DNA of 64,000 bases from Nomascus leucogenys (Eukaryota > Chordata > Mammalia > Primates > Hylobatidae), in NCBI RefSeq assembly GCF_006542625.1, contig NC_044392.1:91391334-91455333 (forward strand). The letters are read 5' to 3'. The notes under the pieces are model-generated. The model worked only from the letters and a program-made list of their open reading frames with translations. It ran no database searches and was not told the origin of the DNA. The position numbers and the translations under genes were made by a program. Below, piece by piece: positions 24,716 through 36,165 of this stretch (the first letter of the stretch is position 1; every line of letters starts with the position of its first letter).

Positions 24716-26720
24716 GAAAGTAGTCCTAGAAAGCAGATTCTTATAATGTGATTCTGGAATTGAATCTTTTGCTGGCCATATGGAACAAGGATGTTATTGC
24801 ATTCATGAGTGGGGTGGTGACGATGTCTGGCATGTGATTACTGAGAATTATTAAGACTCTCACCTGTGGTAGATGAGATACAGATAGAAGGAAATGTCTT
24901 GTTTTAATCATTTCAGAAATAGCATTTTTAAAGCTGTGAAGGGGGTGTTTTTGCCATCAAAACTCTGAAGGAAGTAAACAACAGGTTTGGGTAAGCCAGC
25001 TATCAGCCTACAGCATACTATGAAAGCCAAAAACATATGGCTACATTTAAAGAGACCCACATTCCTATAGTTAGTGGGGAGATAGTTCTGAAAAATCACT
25101 ACCAGGATTTGTTTCTGAGAGCAGTAAAATTAAAACAACAACAACAACAAAAAAAACAAAACATGAACTCACAGCTCCAGCAAGCTTCCTGAGAACTCCA
25201 ATGAGGACATCTGAGTGAATGCACTTGAGCCTCTAGATTTTTACAAGCCCTTTTGTTTGCACCCCAAACAATATGTGCCCCACTTGCTAGAGGAGAGCAG
25301 CTTCCCCTTACCTGGAGGCCATGCTTAGGCTGCAGTTGAGGTGGTTTACCTGAATAGATGATGCTCAACATCCTCCCAATCTGTGACTCACAGATTGGCC
25401 TTTGGACCAATAACTAAAGATAAGTCTCAGCACAGCCCCATTGGGAAAGTACTATCTATGTTATGGAAAGAAAGGACTTAATGTATTAAAAGGGTTAAAG
25501 GATCAAGCAATGGCACTGGTTAATATGCCTCATCATGGATCTTGAGAGTAATGAACTGGGTGTGGGGGTTGAATACAAGGCTGGATGAGGGAGATATATT
25601 GACGTGGGGACATTTTTCTGTGGCTCAGATTGGCAAGGACACCTGGAGCTTGTTCTAATATGCTGCTTGGATGGCACCTTGAAGCTTGGAAAAAAATGAT
25701 GGCCTCTAATAAAAGCAGATATGCTTGGTTGCCTTGGCAGAGTATTGAGGAAGGAGTTAGAAGGCTCTGAAAGATGCAATATGCAAGAATGGATTTACTG
25801 CATTAGACCTGAGAACCCACTGGCTAATTATGTTTCTGCGGAAGGTTTACAGAACACTCCTTTCATTAAAGCAATAGGAATTATGCAAGGGAAGGGGCAC
25901 TGGCATGGCTAAGGAGCTCAGTGCTGGCTGTCTTATACAAGCTAGAGTAAACTAAGAGATACTGCCCTGGAGTCCCTACAGTCAATGCAGCTAATAGGAT
26001 TGTGGAACAGAAGAGACCAGGTAATAGCACTTAACCATCAAAGGCATGGTGGGTATACGTTAGAGGGAAGCAAGGCTGCGTTCTGTGGGCTTTGAAATAT
26101 GGGGTAGGATTGGTTACATAATTGGCAGTGTAAAGTGAAAATGCAGGCACGTTAAAAATTACTAAAAGTTTCAGACAACAACATCAGGGAGGGAAACCAA
26201 GCATGGGACACTTCTGAGCACAGGGCCCTGTTTAATTGCACGAGGTGTACACCATGAAGCCCACCCTGATGGGGGCAACTGTGGCAGTGATAAGAGACTG
26301 GTGTTTTCAGAGCTGAGATAGCTGGGCCATCAACAAAGATATCATTTGACTTCTGTAACCAAAAATATGACAAAAAATGAGAAGAAATCTTATGTTAACT
26401 TCTATAGTGGAAAAGGATAATCGTTTGCCCAGCTTTCACCCTCAAATCATTTCTCGGACCAAGAGCATTTTACTAAAGGAGAGGCAAGGGCCCCTTTGAG
26501 CAAAGCCACAGGCTAAGCAGAAAAAGACTAATGATTCATATTGAGACCTCATACTTTGGGATTCAGTGCCTTGGCAGGGGCTGGACTGTTGCAGTACTAG
26601 GACAAAGTTTGTGTGGAAGGGGAAGATAATACAATAGTGATGGTCCAAGGAGTCTGCTGTCTGTGTTTGTAATCGGTGGCTTCTGACACATCTCGAGATT
26701 AACATGTCCCATTTTGAACT
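24716..26720 (+). mobile_element. Probable ERVL-type internal region
   Basis: About 2 kb of non-AT-rich sequence continuous with the LTR-like block upstream. It looks like decayed provirus internal DNA: lines such as 'ggaagtaaacaacaggttt' and 'catatggctacatttaaaga' recur in my memory of ERVL internal sequence. A 63-codon + frame at 25721-25912 (with a '...PENPLANYVSAEGLQNTP...' run) may be a gag-like relic. No intact frame exists and no second LTR is seen, so the element is truncated. Part of this may be unrelated unique DNA. Confidence 0.4.
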
Positions 26721-26879
26721 GACCAAAGAAGCCACTTTTGAAATGCCATTATTTTGTTGACTCTGAAAATGATGGCTCATGTTGCTTAAATAGTAAGTGA
26801 AGATTGGATTGTACATTCTTCTGGATTTCATGTAGTGTTTCACACATTGATGGAAAGAGAAGAGGTTACTCCCCTCTTT

Positions 26880-27245
26880 CTTCCTTACCCAAATAAGCCC
26901 AACCTAAAGTCAAACCGTTGTCAATTGCTTCCTGGTCTGGCTTCTTGCTCCTTTTGCGATTTGCTTTCTATCTCTCTATTCACCCTTCCACTCACGTTCA
27001 GTTTTCCAGCAACACTGAAAATATCTCCCGAACTGTGTTATTCTCTCTCTTTCCTGATCTTCAGACATGCTGTCTCTTCCTTTAGGAATAGTGCCCTTGC
27101 CCCCTCCATTTATCCTGCTCTTCCCTTCTGCCTCTGGGTTAGCCATTATTCATCTTTAGTTCTCAGATTTAAAGGCTATGTCCACACGGCAGCTTAGTGT
27201 AATTTAGGTCTTATCCACCCTACTATGCCAGGCTCATGTGCTTGG
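26880..27245 (+). mobile_element. L2 LINE fragment
   Basis: It shows L2-like order: 'caattgcttcctggtctgg', then 'cagacatgctgtctcttcc', 'ttctgcctctgggttagcc' and 'tctcagatttaaaggctatg'. It is interrupted downstream by the AluJ at 27287. The 120-codon open frame across it is coincidental. Confidence 0.6.
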
Positions 27246-27286
27246 CTGATGTTTAATTTTGAATAAAAGATAATAAACTTATTTTC

Positions 27287-27621
27287 TTTCTTAATTTTTT
27301 ATTTATTTTATTTTATTTATTGATTTATTTATGTTTTTGTGAGACAGGGTCTTGCTCTGTCACCAGGACTGGAGTGCAGTGGCATGATCATAGCTCACTG
27401 CAGCCTCGACCTCCCAGGTTCAAGCAATCCTCCCCCCTCAGCCTCCTGAGTAGCAGCATTACAGGCATGTGCCACCATGCCTAGCTAATTTTTGTATTTT
27501 TTGTAGAGACAGGATTTTGCCATGTTGTCCAGGCTGGTCTCAAACTCCTGGGCTCAAGCAATCTATGTGCCTCGGCCTCCCAAAGTGTTGAGATTACAGG
27601 CATGAGCCACTGCACCCAGCC
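27287..27621 (-). mobile_element. AluJ-type element, antisense, with perfect TSD
   Basis: Full dimeric Alu in antisense with a long TTTA/TTTTA tail. The form 'gatcatagctcactgcag' and 'actcctgggctcaagcaat' fits the old AluJ subfamily. Flanked by a perfect 15-bp target duplication AATAAACTTATTTTC at 27272-27286 and 27622-27636, unusually well kept for an element of this age. Confidence 0.95.
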
Positions 27622-27636
27622 AATAAACTTATTTTC

Positions 27637-28599
27637 ATGAAAACAATGTCTATTTTTCCCCTACTTGAATAGGTTGAATTCCAAATTTTATCTGAAACCT
27701 TTTTTATTTAATCCTTTACAGAAGCTATTTTGAGAACTAATAAGTCAGGAGAGTTGGACAGCTAAAGATGGTACCATCTTTGGTTTACTGAAGATCTATA
27801 TCTTCAAATGATTGAAATTGCCTGTCTATCCTTTATGCCTAAATTAAAAATAGGTCTTAAATGCAGAAAAGACAATGAATCATAGGAAAGCTTAATATCA
27901 TATTCATTTAAAAGATTTCATTTTCTAATAATACTTAATAATTCTTACAGAATTGTTCATTATTTGCCACTTCTAACTCCATGAATTCATGCTTTTTTTT
28001 TTTTTTCCAAAGGAAGAAAGAGGGACTGATAAAAAATCTGGAAGATCGGTTTTCTTCACAGTGTGTTTACTGGAAGTATTAGGAACCCTGATGTTGGGTC
28101 TAAAATCTCCAGTTTGGTGTTTCAACTTAATGTCAGAATCTTCCCTTTATCCTTTTAACTCAGTGTAACTTGAGTCAAGACCACAGTTGCCTAGTATGAA
28201 GGAAATTGTGTGTGTGCATGTGTGTGTGATTTTCAACTGTGTGTGCACAAGAGTCTCTGTGTACTTTTCTTGTTGATAGTGGTTTGGGATAAGTATGCAT
28301 TTTTGGAAGGGCAGAGAGGTGAAATCCCACTGAGGTGTTTTTGCATTTTTCTTCTGCAATACTCGTAACTTCCAGCAGTAATTTCTAAAATGTGTTTTGC
28401 CCTGAATGTCATCACTGAAAAAGCACCTGTTCTGGAGATCATTTCCAAGCCTCTGTAAGATCTTTACTCTCCTGGAAAATAGGGAAAAATTGGATAACAA
28501 ATGTGAACAACAATATCACTCAAAGTGAAAATTTAAAGTGGCCACCCATTCCCTGGGTCCACCACAGACAAGGAATCGTAAGTGAAGGATGTGTCCCTT
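27637..28599. other. Unique sequence with a TG tract
   Basis: Holds a T-run at about 27993-28006 and a short TG-rich tract at 28207-28229. Overlapping minus-strand frames at 28147-28500 have no domain features; I do not call a gene. Confidence 0.5.
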
Positions 28600-28690
28600 T
28601 CTGCTCTGGTTACTGGTTTCAGTGAATTTGGGCAATTCACTTAACCTCTCCATGTTCCCATTTCCTTCTTCAGGCACCTTGATGACACTG
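28600..28690 (+). mobile_element. MIR core fragment
   Basis: 'aatttgggcaattcacttaa' then 'cctctccatgttcccatttc' matches the MIR core ('cttgggcaagtcacttaacctctctg...'). Short and diverged. Confidence 0.5.
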
Positions 28691-29057
28691 GTAGTGAATT
28701 TCTTCGCAGTAATGTGACAATTACCCAATTAATGACTATTAGAATTTCTAAAGATAGAATGCAAGGAAATGCTTAATAAGATGGTAAATAGAGAGAAAAT
28801 GGACAGTAAAAGGCATGTAGCCACAAATGGAAAATTATTAAAGCTTATTTTGAGAGGCACAGTGACAGCCAGCTCCTAACACCATCTAATTGCGGACTGC
28901 CTGATCTGATACCTCAGAGCTTGGCCTAAGCTTTTATGACAACAGGGTCTTCCACACCTGCATCATGGTGAGGCTGCCATCACAGCCAAGTTCCCAATCA
29001 CAGCGGCGTCTGAACTTTCCCCCTGAGAGTTGCTTTCATTTCATAGAAACTTCTGTT

Positions 29058-29091
29058 AAAAAAAAAAAGACTTTTTTTTTTTTTTTTTTTT
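29058..29091. repeat. A11-GAC-T20 tract
   Basis: A run of 11 A and a run of 20 T separated by GAC, forming a perfect short inverted repeat able to fold as an A/T hairpin. Confidence 0.9.
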
Positions 29092-29681
29092 GCAAAGATA
29101 GGACACTAAGTCATTCTCCTCCCCTTCCGAGCAAACTTCCCCTCCCTTCTCTCCCAGAATGGCTTTATCTCTGTAGTTCCCTGTAGTTCAAAGGCAGAAA
29201 TGGGACATAATGGGATTTGGCTGAAGGGTTATAATCCTAAGAATTCCAAAACTTTTCATCGAAGGGCCATTTCTAAAGAGAGCTTTTATCCATTGGCAAT
29301 TTCAGCTGAGAGCTATTCAGTGACTCAGGAGGCGCCACATAAAGGCTTTAAATGCCCTGGTCTGCCACTGTCCCTTTGCAAGGGCAGACAGAGCCTCTGT
29401 GTGGTGTTTCTCAGCCCATTTATGATAGCATTCTTGTGAAAGAGGAATAGCCTAAAGCTAAACTGGGAGGAAAGGGAAGGCTGTTTTCTTGGCAAAATTT
29501 ACTATCAGAGCATCAAATCCCCCTTCTCTACTGAAAGAGGCCTTAACATTTATTATTAGTCAGGCTTAGCTAGGAAGGTATACAATATCAAATCAGAGAG
29601 TTATTTTCATCCAGGATGGCAACACGACAGTGGGAAGAGGAGATGGTGCTTTGTGATCCAGGTACAAGAAAAGAAGTGATC

Positions 29682-29722
29682 ACGCACACACATTCACAAA
29701 CACACACACATACACACACATT
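29682..29722. repeat. (CA)n microsatellite
   Basis: CA dinucleotides with TT and TA interruptions. Confidence 0.9.
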
Positions 29723-31094
29723 CGTGTTTCACTATCTCATTATTTTCCCTCCCAAGGGAACAATGAGAAGAATCCCTTTTGTATAGGAGAAACGGAATGT
29801 GTCCACAAAGTCCACATGTGCTCTTGGCTCTAGTCCATACCTTTGCCCTCCTGGCTGTAACCTGGATTCTGCACCAGCCATTGTTTAGAATGAATAGGAA
29901 GCTTTTGAGTGGTTTCTCCCATTATAGTAGGAAAATGTTGATATGGAACAGTAACTTTTAGAAATATTCCTGTAGTATCTAGTGAGTTGTAGACATCTCC
30001 ATTGCCTTAGGAGGGGGTAAGGGTAATTTATTTCCATGTAGTTCCAAGCCCATAGGGTTGAGCAATGAGGACTCCCTAAGTACTTAGAGAAAAGGGAAAT
30101 GAGGTTGCCCTGTGAGAATTAAATGACTTGAAAACAACACTTAGCAAAATGTTTTCCAGTTCCATGGGAACATACTAGAATAACACTTAATTAGTGAAAT
30201 TGACATATCTACAGTCAGCATACATTATCCAAAGGGAGCAGCCTTGTAGCAAACTAGCTTCAGAGGATGCAACTCCCTGCACGATCTCGGAGACAAGAGG
30301 AGAGACCAGGAGGTTGTGAGCATCCTGACCACGAGGACTCATAAGGTCTGATGAACCATCCTCAAGACTTTCAACCACTCTGTTCTCATCCTGCAATTAC
30401 TGAGCAGGCCTCTGATTTAATAGTTCATCTGACTACTTACATACGGAGAAAAACTGTGGCCATCAACAGGAGATATAAGCACCTTTGTCACTAGAAATAA
30501 TATTCACTTTTTATAAATTAATAACTTGGCTTTCTTGTCCACCTATCAGTATAAAGTAAATCTAGTTTTTATAATAAGTTTGTCTCTAAATGTCTAATTA
30601 TTTCTATGTTTGCTCATAAAATTCTATTTTTGTACCCATAAGACCAAGCACCATAGAAAATTCATTAAGGTAATACCACTCAGCAAGGAATCTTGGCGTC
30701 AGCCACCAGCATTTGGCAACTGTTTTTAGAATTTACACCCAAATGAATGTTTTCTTCTGTTTTAACCTAAATAGTTCTGAAGTATTTCTATAGATATGGT
30801 AAAGAATCTCTAGAATTAAAATAATCTTCATGCTTCCCTAATATATAAAGCCAATATTTGTTGTTGTTTATGAAAGTTGAGTCTTTTCCTATGGGATGTG
30901 TATATTTTAGGAATCTGGCTACCAATATGCCAGAAATGATACTACCTGGTCATTCCCGTAGTTAAAAGTGTGAGAAACAACCAACTCCACTTTAACCAAG
31001 TATGTATGATTAGAACCTAATGTAGAAACTTACTCATTTTAATTTTTGTCTATCAAAACACCCTCTCTTTGGTGATCTATTTAATAATTTTTCC

Positions 31095-31520
31095 CATGCC
31101 CTATGTGCCAGCCATTTGCCAGTCTTTGGGGATACATTGGTGAACAAGGCAATCCCTTACAGAATTTATGGTTTTGTAGAAAAAGCTAAGACAATAAATA
31201 CCAAAGATAACCCATTAATGAGAACTGCAGACATGTTATGAACTGTGAAGAACACAATCAAGACGTTTTATGGAATATAGTGGAGCTGGCCAGGAAAAGA
31301 TTCTTTGACAAATTAGCATTTTAGCTTAACCCTAAAGGATACATAGGGACTCATCAGGGAAGAAACTGAGGAAGGGCTTCCATGCATAGAGAAAAGAATG
31401 GACAGAAATCCTGAGGTCAAAAGGAGAATTTTGTGTTCCAAGAACTTAAAGGAAACCAGAAGTAGCTAATACTGAAATTGTAAGGAGAGAATGGAGGTTT
31501 AAACAGCAACCTGTGCATGT
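31095..31520 (-). mobile_element. L2 LINE 3' region, antisense, copy 1
   Basis: Reverse-complement L2 order: 'tatgtgccagccatttgcc', 'ggggatacattggtgaacaa', 'gacaataaataccaaag', 'gaagggcttccatgcataga' and 'agaacttaaaggaaacc'. A second antisense L2 3' region begins at 32325. Confidence 0.7.
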
Positions 31521-31584
31521 GTAACATAACTGATCTCACTATGGATTGTGTTTATGCTCTTAGCAAATACCCATTGAGGGCTTG

Positions 31585-32322
31585 TATGGCTTGGAGGTTT
31601 GTCCCCTCCCAAACGCATGTTGAGATTTAATTGGCATTGTAACAGTATAAAGAGGTGAGACCTTTAAGAGGTGATTAGACCATGAAGTTTCCACCATCAT
31701 GGGTGGGATTGGTGCAGTTATAAGACGGCGAGTTTGGCCACCTCTTGTTGTCTCTTGGCTCTTGTGCTTTCTGCCATGTGAGGAGGCTGCAGCAATGAAG
31801 CACCATCTTGGAAGCAGTGAAATCAGGTTCTACTCCGCTAGCACCTTGATCTTAGACTTCCCAGCCTCCACAACTGTGAGGGCACATTTCTGTTTTTAAT
31901 AAATTACCCAGTCTGTGGTTGACATGGTTTGGCTGTGTCCCACCCAAATCTCATCTTGCATCGTAGCTCCCATAATTCCCATGTGCTGTGGGAGGGACCT
32001 ATTGGGAGATAATAGAATCATGGGGATGTTTTTCTCCATACTGTTCTCATGGTAGTGAGTAAGCCTCATGAGATCTGGTTTTATAGGAGGTTTCCCTTTT
32101 TGCTTGGCTCATTCTCTCTTGCCTGCCACCACGTAAGATGTGCCTTTTCACCTTCCACCATGATTGTAAGGCCTCCCTAGCCACATGGAACTGTGAGTCC
32201 ATTAAACTTCTCTTACTTTATAAATTACCCAGTCTCGGGTATGTCTTTATCAGCAGCGTGAAAACGGACTAATACTAATATACTAATATATTCTGTTGTA
32301 GCAGTGTAAATGGACTAAGAAA
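31585..32322 (+). mobile_element. MLT1/MST-type MaLR LTR, split by a THE1-type LTR
   Basis: The left part (31585-31919) carries 'gaggtgattagaccatgaag', 'gcaccatcttggaagc', 'cttagacttcccagcctcc' and 'aaattacccagtctgtgg'. The missing LTR end reappears after the insert at about 32290 as 'ttctgttgtagcagtg' and 'taaatggactaag'. The interruption falls inside the conserved 'gtctgtggtattttgttatagcag' region of this LTR type. Confidence 0.85.
31920..32276 (+). mobile_element. THE1/MST-type MaLR LTR nested in an older MaLR LTR
   Basis: Starts TGACATGGTTTGGCTG and runs through 'ccacccaaatctcatcttgc', 'tgctgtgggagggacc', 'catgagatctggttttatag', 'cttccaccatgattgtaagg' and 'attacccagtctcgggtatg'. It ends near 'gtgaaaacggactaata'. 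Solo LTR, about 355 bp, low enough in divergence to be primate-specific. Confidence 0.92.
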
Positions 32323-32324
32323 AG

Positions 32325-33000
32325 GGCCTGCTATGAACCAGGAGCTGTTCTAGGTACTGACTTAGCATCAGGAAACAATGCCTTTCAGAAGGAAAAATAC
32401 AATAAAAAAGCACATTTCTAGAATGTCAGATGTGGTTAATAATATGGAAAATAATGAATAATGGTAAAACAGAATAGAATAATAAAATAGGCAAGGGAAA
32501 CAAAGAACACGAGAGTTGGAGTTTGATTACTATTTACATAATGTGCTAAGCATTGGCTTTACTGAAAAGGTGGTGTTTGAGCAGTGACCCAAAGTCAATT
32601 TGGTAGAGCACATCAAGAGTATATCTTTGGGAAGAGCAGGCAGAGAGAAAAGCAAGTGCAAAGGCCCTGAGGTGAGAGCATAACTGAAGTGTTTAAAGAC
32701 AGCAAGGCAGCTGGTATGAATCAAGTAATTCGGATGAGAATAACAGAAGGTGGGATCAGAGAAAGTGTGTATGTGGGCTCCAATCATATAGAACCTCTTG
32801 TGCCATTGCTAGACTCTCATTCTGAGTGAAATAAGAGACTCCTAGTAGGTTTTGTGCAGAGAGGTGCCATGATTTAATACCCATTTAAACAGCTCATCCT
32901 GGCTTTTGTGTTGTGCAAGATGGGAAGTGGGAGGGTTGGTATGGCAAAAGAGATCTCTTAGGAGACTATTATCTTTATCCTGAAAGTGATGGGAAATAAA
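32325..33000 (-). mobile_element. L2 LINE 3' region, antisense, copy 2
   Basis: Reverse-complement L2, longer than copy 1. It has 'aggagctgttctaggtactg', 'ggtggtgtttgagcagtgac', 'gcaagtgcaaaggccctgag', 'ctcattctgagtgaaataag' and 'agaggtgccatgatttaat'. It begins again at the L2 3' end, so this is a second L2 insertion or a duplication and not a continuation of copy 1. Confidence 0.75.
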
Positions 33001-34499
33001 GAGTTTTCAGACAGGAAGTTACATTTTATTAAAATATTGTAGAATATATTTTAATTGTAAGTCTCAGTTTAGCAATTAATTCACAATACAAACACCTTAG
33101 CCAAATTAAATACTTTCCTATCTTAAACTACTGTATTAACTAATTACTGCTAAACTTCACTTTGATTTTTCTTTTCTTCTTTGTTTCCTATAACTTGCAG
33201 CCATTTGGCCTCGATGCGTCTCCCAATTCTTCTGATGTTGGAATACACTGGGCTAATTTTAGCACTAATTACCCTTCTAAGAAAACATTAGGACTGTCTT
33301 TTTCCAGCTTCAAGAAATGCCTTGGATCCCTGAGGCTGGCTTGTGTAACAGGTATCTACAACGCCAGAGTACACGAAAAATCTGGCTCTAAGCACTCACT
33401 TATCAGTATTGGCAAGAATTCTAATATCACTCATTGTGGGATTTTCTGGTCTCGGACTGTATTGTACAGAATTCCCAAAATTATGAGGTTGCAAGAGAAT
33501 GAAGACATTTCCATTCCACCCTGGCTATGTGTTGTATGGCTTCCTCCCTGAGCTCATACTGGCAGTTTGAATAGAGATGACCCACTGGTAGTACCCACTT
33601 GCTCAGTGCCAAACTCAATCATGAGGACCCTTCAGTGTGGCAATTAAAGGCATGGTTCTTAGTGTTCTATGATGCTACTTCTTTATCTGTGATCCCGCTA
33701 GCTCATAGGTGTTTTCCTCAAGAGAATTTCCAATCTTGGCTATTCTCAGAAACCAGCAAACTGCTGTCCTCATTTCCAGGGAACCAACAATCTTCCACGT
33801 GAGCTAAAAATCTGGAAAGTCACATCAGCACCTCTGGATTTCCATGCCTGTGGACTAGCCAGACCACAACATCTGGTGTAGTTTCAAAGACTGGATTTGT
33901 GTAAAACATTTTTCATTTTTGCTTTCTACTAAACCAGTAAAAAGCTGTAGAAAGGATATAGACTACACTTGAGTGGACACTCCCTAACCCCTCTACGAGA
34001 ATCTATTAATAAATTGTTCAGAGTGGCTTGCTTGAAATCTGGTGGTCAGTGTAGCTCACATTAGGTAAGAATTTGGCCAGATTCAAGGACTCAGGACTTG
34101 GACTCCCTGCCCTTCTTACTACTAGGCTGACAGAGAAGTCATGTCAGGACCCAACCATCTACCCACTGCCATAGTTGGGAAATTCTCACTGCCTACATAT
34201 TTCCATTTTCTCTTTCTTGCAGAACAGTCAAGCTTACAGAATGGTCCTGACCTACAACTCACACTACTTGCCATCCCTACACAATGCCCCCTCTTCCTCC
34301 ATCTGCTAACATTCTTAGAGGAAGAATATTCTTCATCAGGAAAAAAAATATGCACACAGATTATAATCTCTATAATTCACCACTTACACCATTAAGAGTA
34401 AAATGATCCCTGCTCTGTGACATGTTTTCCCTTCCTTCTCCCCTTCCAGCTGAGCTGGAAGAATAAGAATGTCTTATCTCCTTTATATTCCTAAAAATT
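33001..34499. other. Unique sequence; splice-acceptor-like site
   Basis: No repeat is recognised. A pyrimidine-rich tract at 33165-33190 leads to TTGCAG at 33195-33200, a good-looking 3' splice site, and an open frame covers 33162-33551 on the + strand. The frame has no recognisable domain and no donor partner is assigned, so no exon is called. Confidence 0.35.
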
Positions 34500-35150
34500 T
34501 TAGGTTTTTTGGTGTAGGGGAGGAAAGGAGTGATACCTTTTCTTATCCATCATAAGAGTCATGGCCAGTACCTCATAACAAAAAGACAATTTAAGAAGAG
34601 AAAAACATAACAAATTTAATTTTAGTTTTACATTATATTGGAGACTTCAGAAGTAAGATCCAAAGATACAGGGGAAGCTATTTGATTTTATACTTAGGAC
34701 TCAGAGTCGATGAAGCAGGGACAGTCATGTAGAAATGTGATTGGACAAAAAGGGTATAATCTAATGCCAATAGACTGGCCAGTAGCGGAACACCCAGCAA
34801 GGCCTGTCTGTTCAGATTCTTGGTCTCTCTCTTGTAGCATTTCTTTCTTCTAAATATGGAATAGGCTCCCTCTGGAGTGAGGGTCTTAGTCTTAATTTCT
34901 TTATGGCCAGCTCTTATGCAGAAAAGTGGAGCAGTGGGAGGGGAAGAGAAGTTAGCGCAATCTCTACTTTTAGACCTTATGGATGACTTTGGGCAAAGGG
35001 GGTTCTAGTTTCTATGATTCACCCTGAGGAAGAGGAACTCTAATTTCTATGACTTGCCTCAGGGGAAAATGAAGGATGAATGACAGGAGGGCAGAAGAAG
35101 GTCTGAGAGAAACTGCTTCTGAGGACTTATATTTGGGTATTGTTTTCTGA
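34500..35150. repeat. Possible LTR-like interspersed repeat, family not identified
   Basis: The stretch has the feel of a recurrent repeat: 'gaagtaagatccaaagatac', 'aaatgtgattggacaaaaag', 'agcaaggcctgtctgttcag'. It contains an internal ~32-bp imperfect repeat ('ctagtttctatgattcac' / 'ctaatttctatgacttgc', from about 35007 to 35064). I cannot fix family, strand or edges. Confidence 0.35.
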
Positions 35151-36153
35151 GCTCCATCATTGGCATCATAGGTCTCAAATATCCTGTGAGTTTCCATTTC
35201 CAGTTGATGGAAGCTTTCCTTGGCAATTATTTATATTCATTCCAACATCAACCCTTCTGATTAATGCTAATGCCTCATCCCATAAATTTATTTTTATACT
35301 TAGTTTTGTTGATTGCCAACAATTTTAGATCTGGGTCACCATAAAAGACTTATGAAACTTTATGCCTTTTAATTTTCAGAAAATAAACTTTTAAGCATTT
35401 CAACTGACATGGTTTTACAAATAAATGTGCAAAGACCTTTTCTCAGAACCGACAGCCTTTCAAGTCCACTCAGGAAAAGGAACTACAGGCCACTCCAAGT
35501 AGAGGTTGATAAAGAAGATATCATTTGAGAGGAAGTGAAGAGGGTTTCATCCATGCAATAATTATATTTTACATCTCTACAAGTAACACTGGCTATAACT
35601 GTAATTCCACCTCTTATCCAGTCTGCATTTTAGTTGGGCTCCTCAGTTTTCATAAGCAAATGTCAGGCTTACCTCAGATCAACTGATTCTTAATGATATC
35701 ATTCTGCCATAAATTAGTTAAAAAATATCTCAATTTTAAGTACTGTTCTATTTGATGTTTAGTTGTAGGGAACATTGGTGTTGAGTTGTGTTCTTGAAAA
35801 AATATGAAGCCTTCCTTTATTATGCCTAATTTTATCCTTGGATCATGTTGGATTTTTATCAAGCTGCTATTATCAAACTATGCCTTAGTATCCTGGAAGT
35901 CTGGCACTGAAGAATGTTTATGGGTAGGTAAATATCCTACTCTGCACTTAATTATAATGAGATTGTTGACGGCAATGTTTCCCACATCACACTCTCGGTA
36001 GGTAAATACCCCACCTTGTATTTAATTATAATGAGATTTTTTTGTTGAGTGCAGTGTTTCCCATATCACATGCTCTGCTTTTTTGAGGATCTAAAGAGAC
36101 ATTTTTATCAGGTTTCAATAAGAAAAAATGTGTGCTCCTCCCTTCTTCACTGC
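35151..36153. other. Unique sequence with a short tandem duplication
   Basis: No gene or named repeat. The right end holds the two-copy ~75-bp tandem duplication listed separately. Confidence 0.5.
35923..36076. repeat. Two-copy tandem duplication, ~75-bp unit
   Basis: Unit 1 (35923-35996) and unit 2 (35997-36076) share GGTAGGTAAATA at the start, 'ttaattataatgagatt' in the middle and 'gtgtttccca/atgtttccca' plus 'atcaca' at the end. Several substitutions and a small T-rich insertion in unit 2 show that the duplication is not recent. Confidence 0.85.
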
Positions 36154-36165
36154 TTTAACAAATTC

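Larger units (their letters stand above)
28741..31094. other. Repeat-poor unique stretch, possible conserved non-coding DNA
   Basis: Apart from two simple tracts I recognise no repeat in 2.3 kb. The segments at about 28850-29050 and 29190-29520 have balanced composition and motif-like words (TGACTCAG, an AP-1/Maf-type site, at 29321; GGCGCCAC at 29331; AACTTTTC). Regulatory function is inference. The 79-codon frame at 29200-29439 has no domain features. Confidence 0.4.

Noticed and set aside
24380..26720. A gammaretrovirus-like provirus
   Set aside because: The words and ending of the LTR-like block fit ERVL-class sequence better, and no capsid homology region or zinc knuckle is seen. Kept as a low-confidence ERVL-type call.
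26442..26843. 133-codon minus-strand open frame
   Set aside because: Among the longest frames here, but its composition is unlike a conserved protein. It lies antisense to probable ERVL internal DNA and has no recognisable motif.
33162..33551. 129-codon frame as a protein-coding exon
   Set aside because: The splice-like site is interesting, but the translation has no domain and no donor or neighbouring exon can be assigned. Kept as a finding only.
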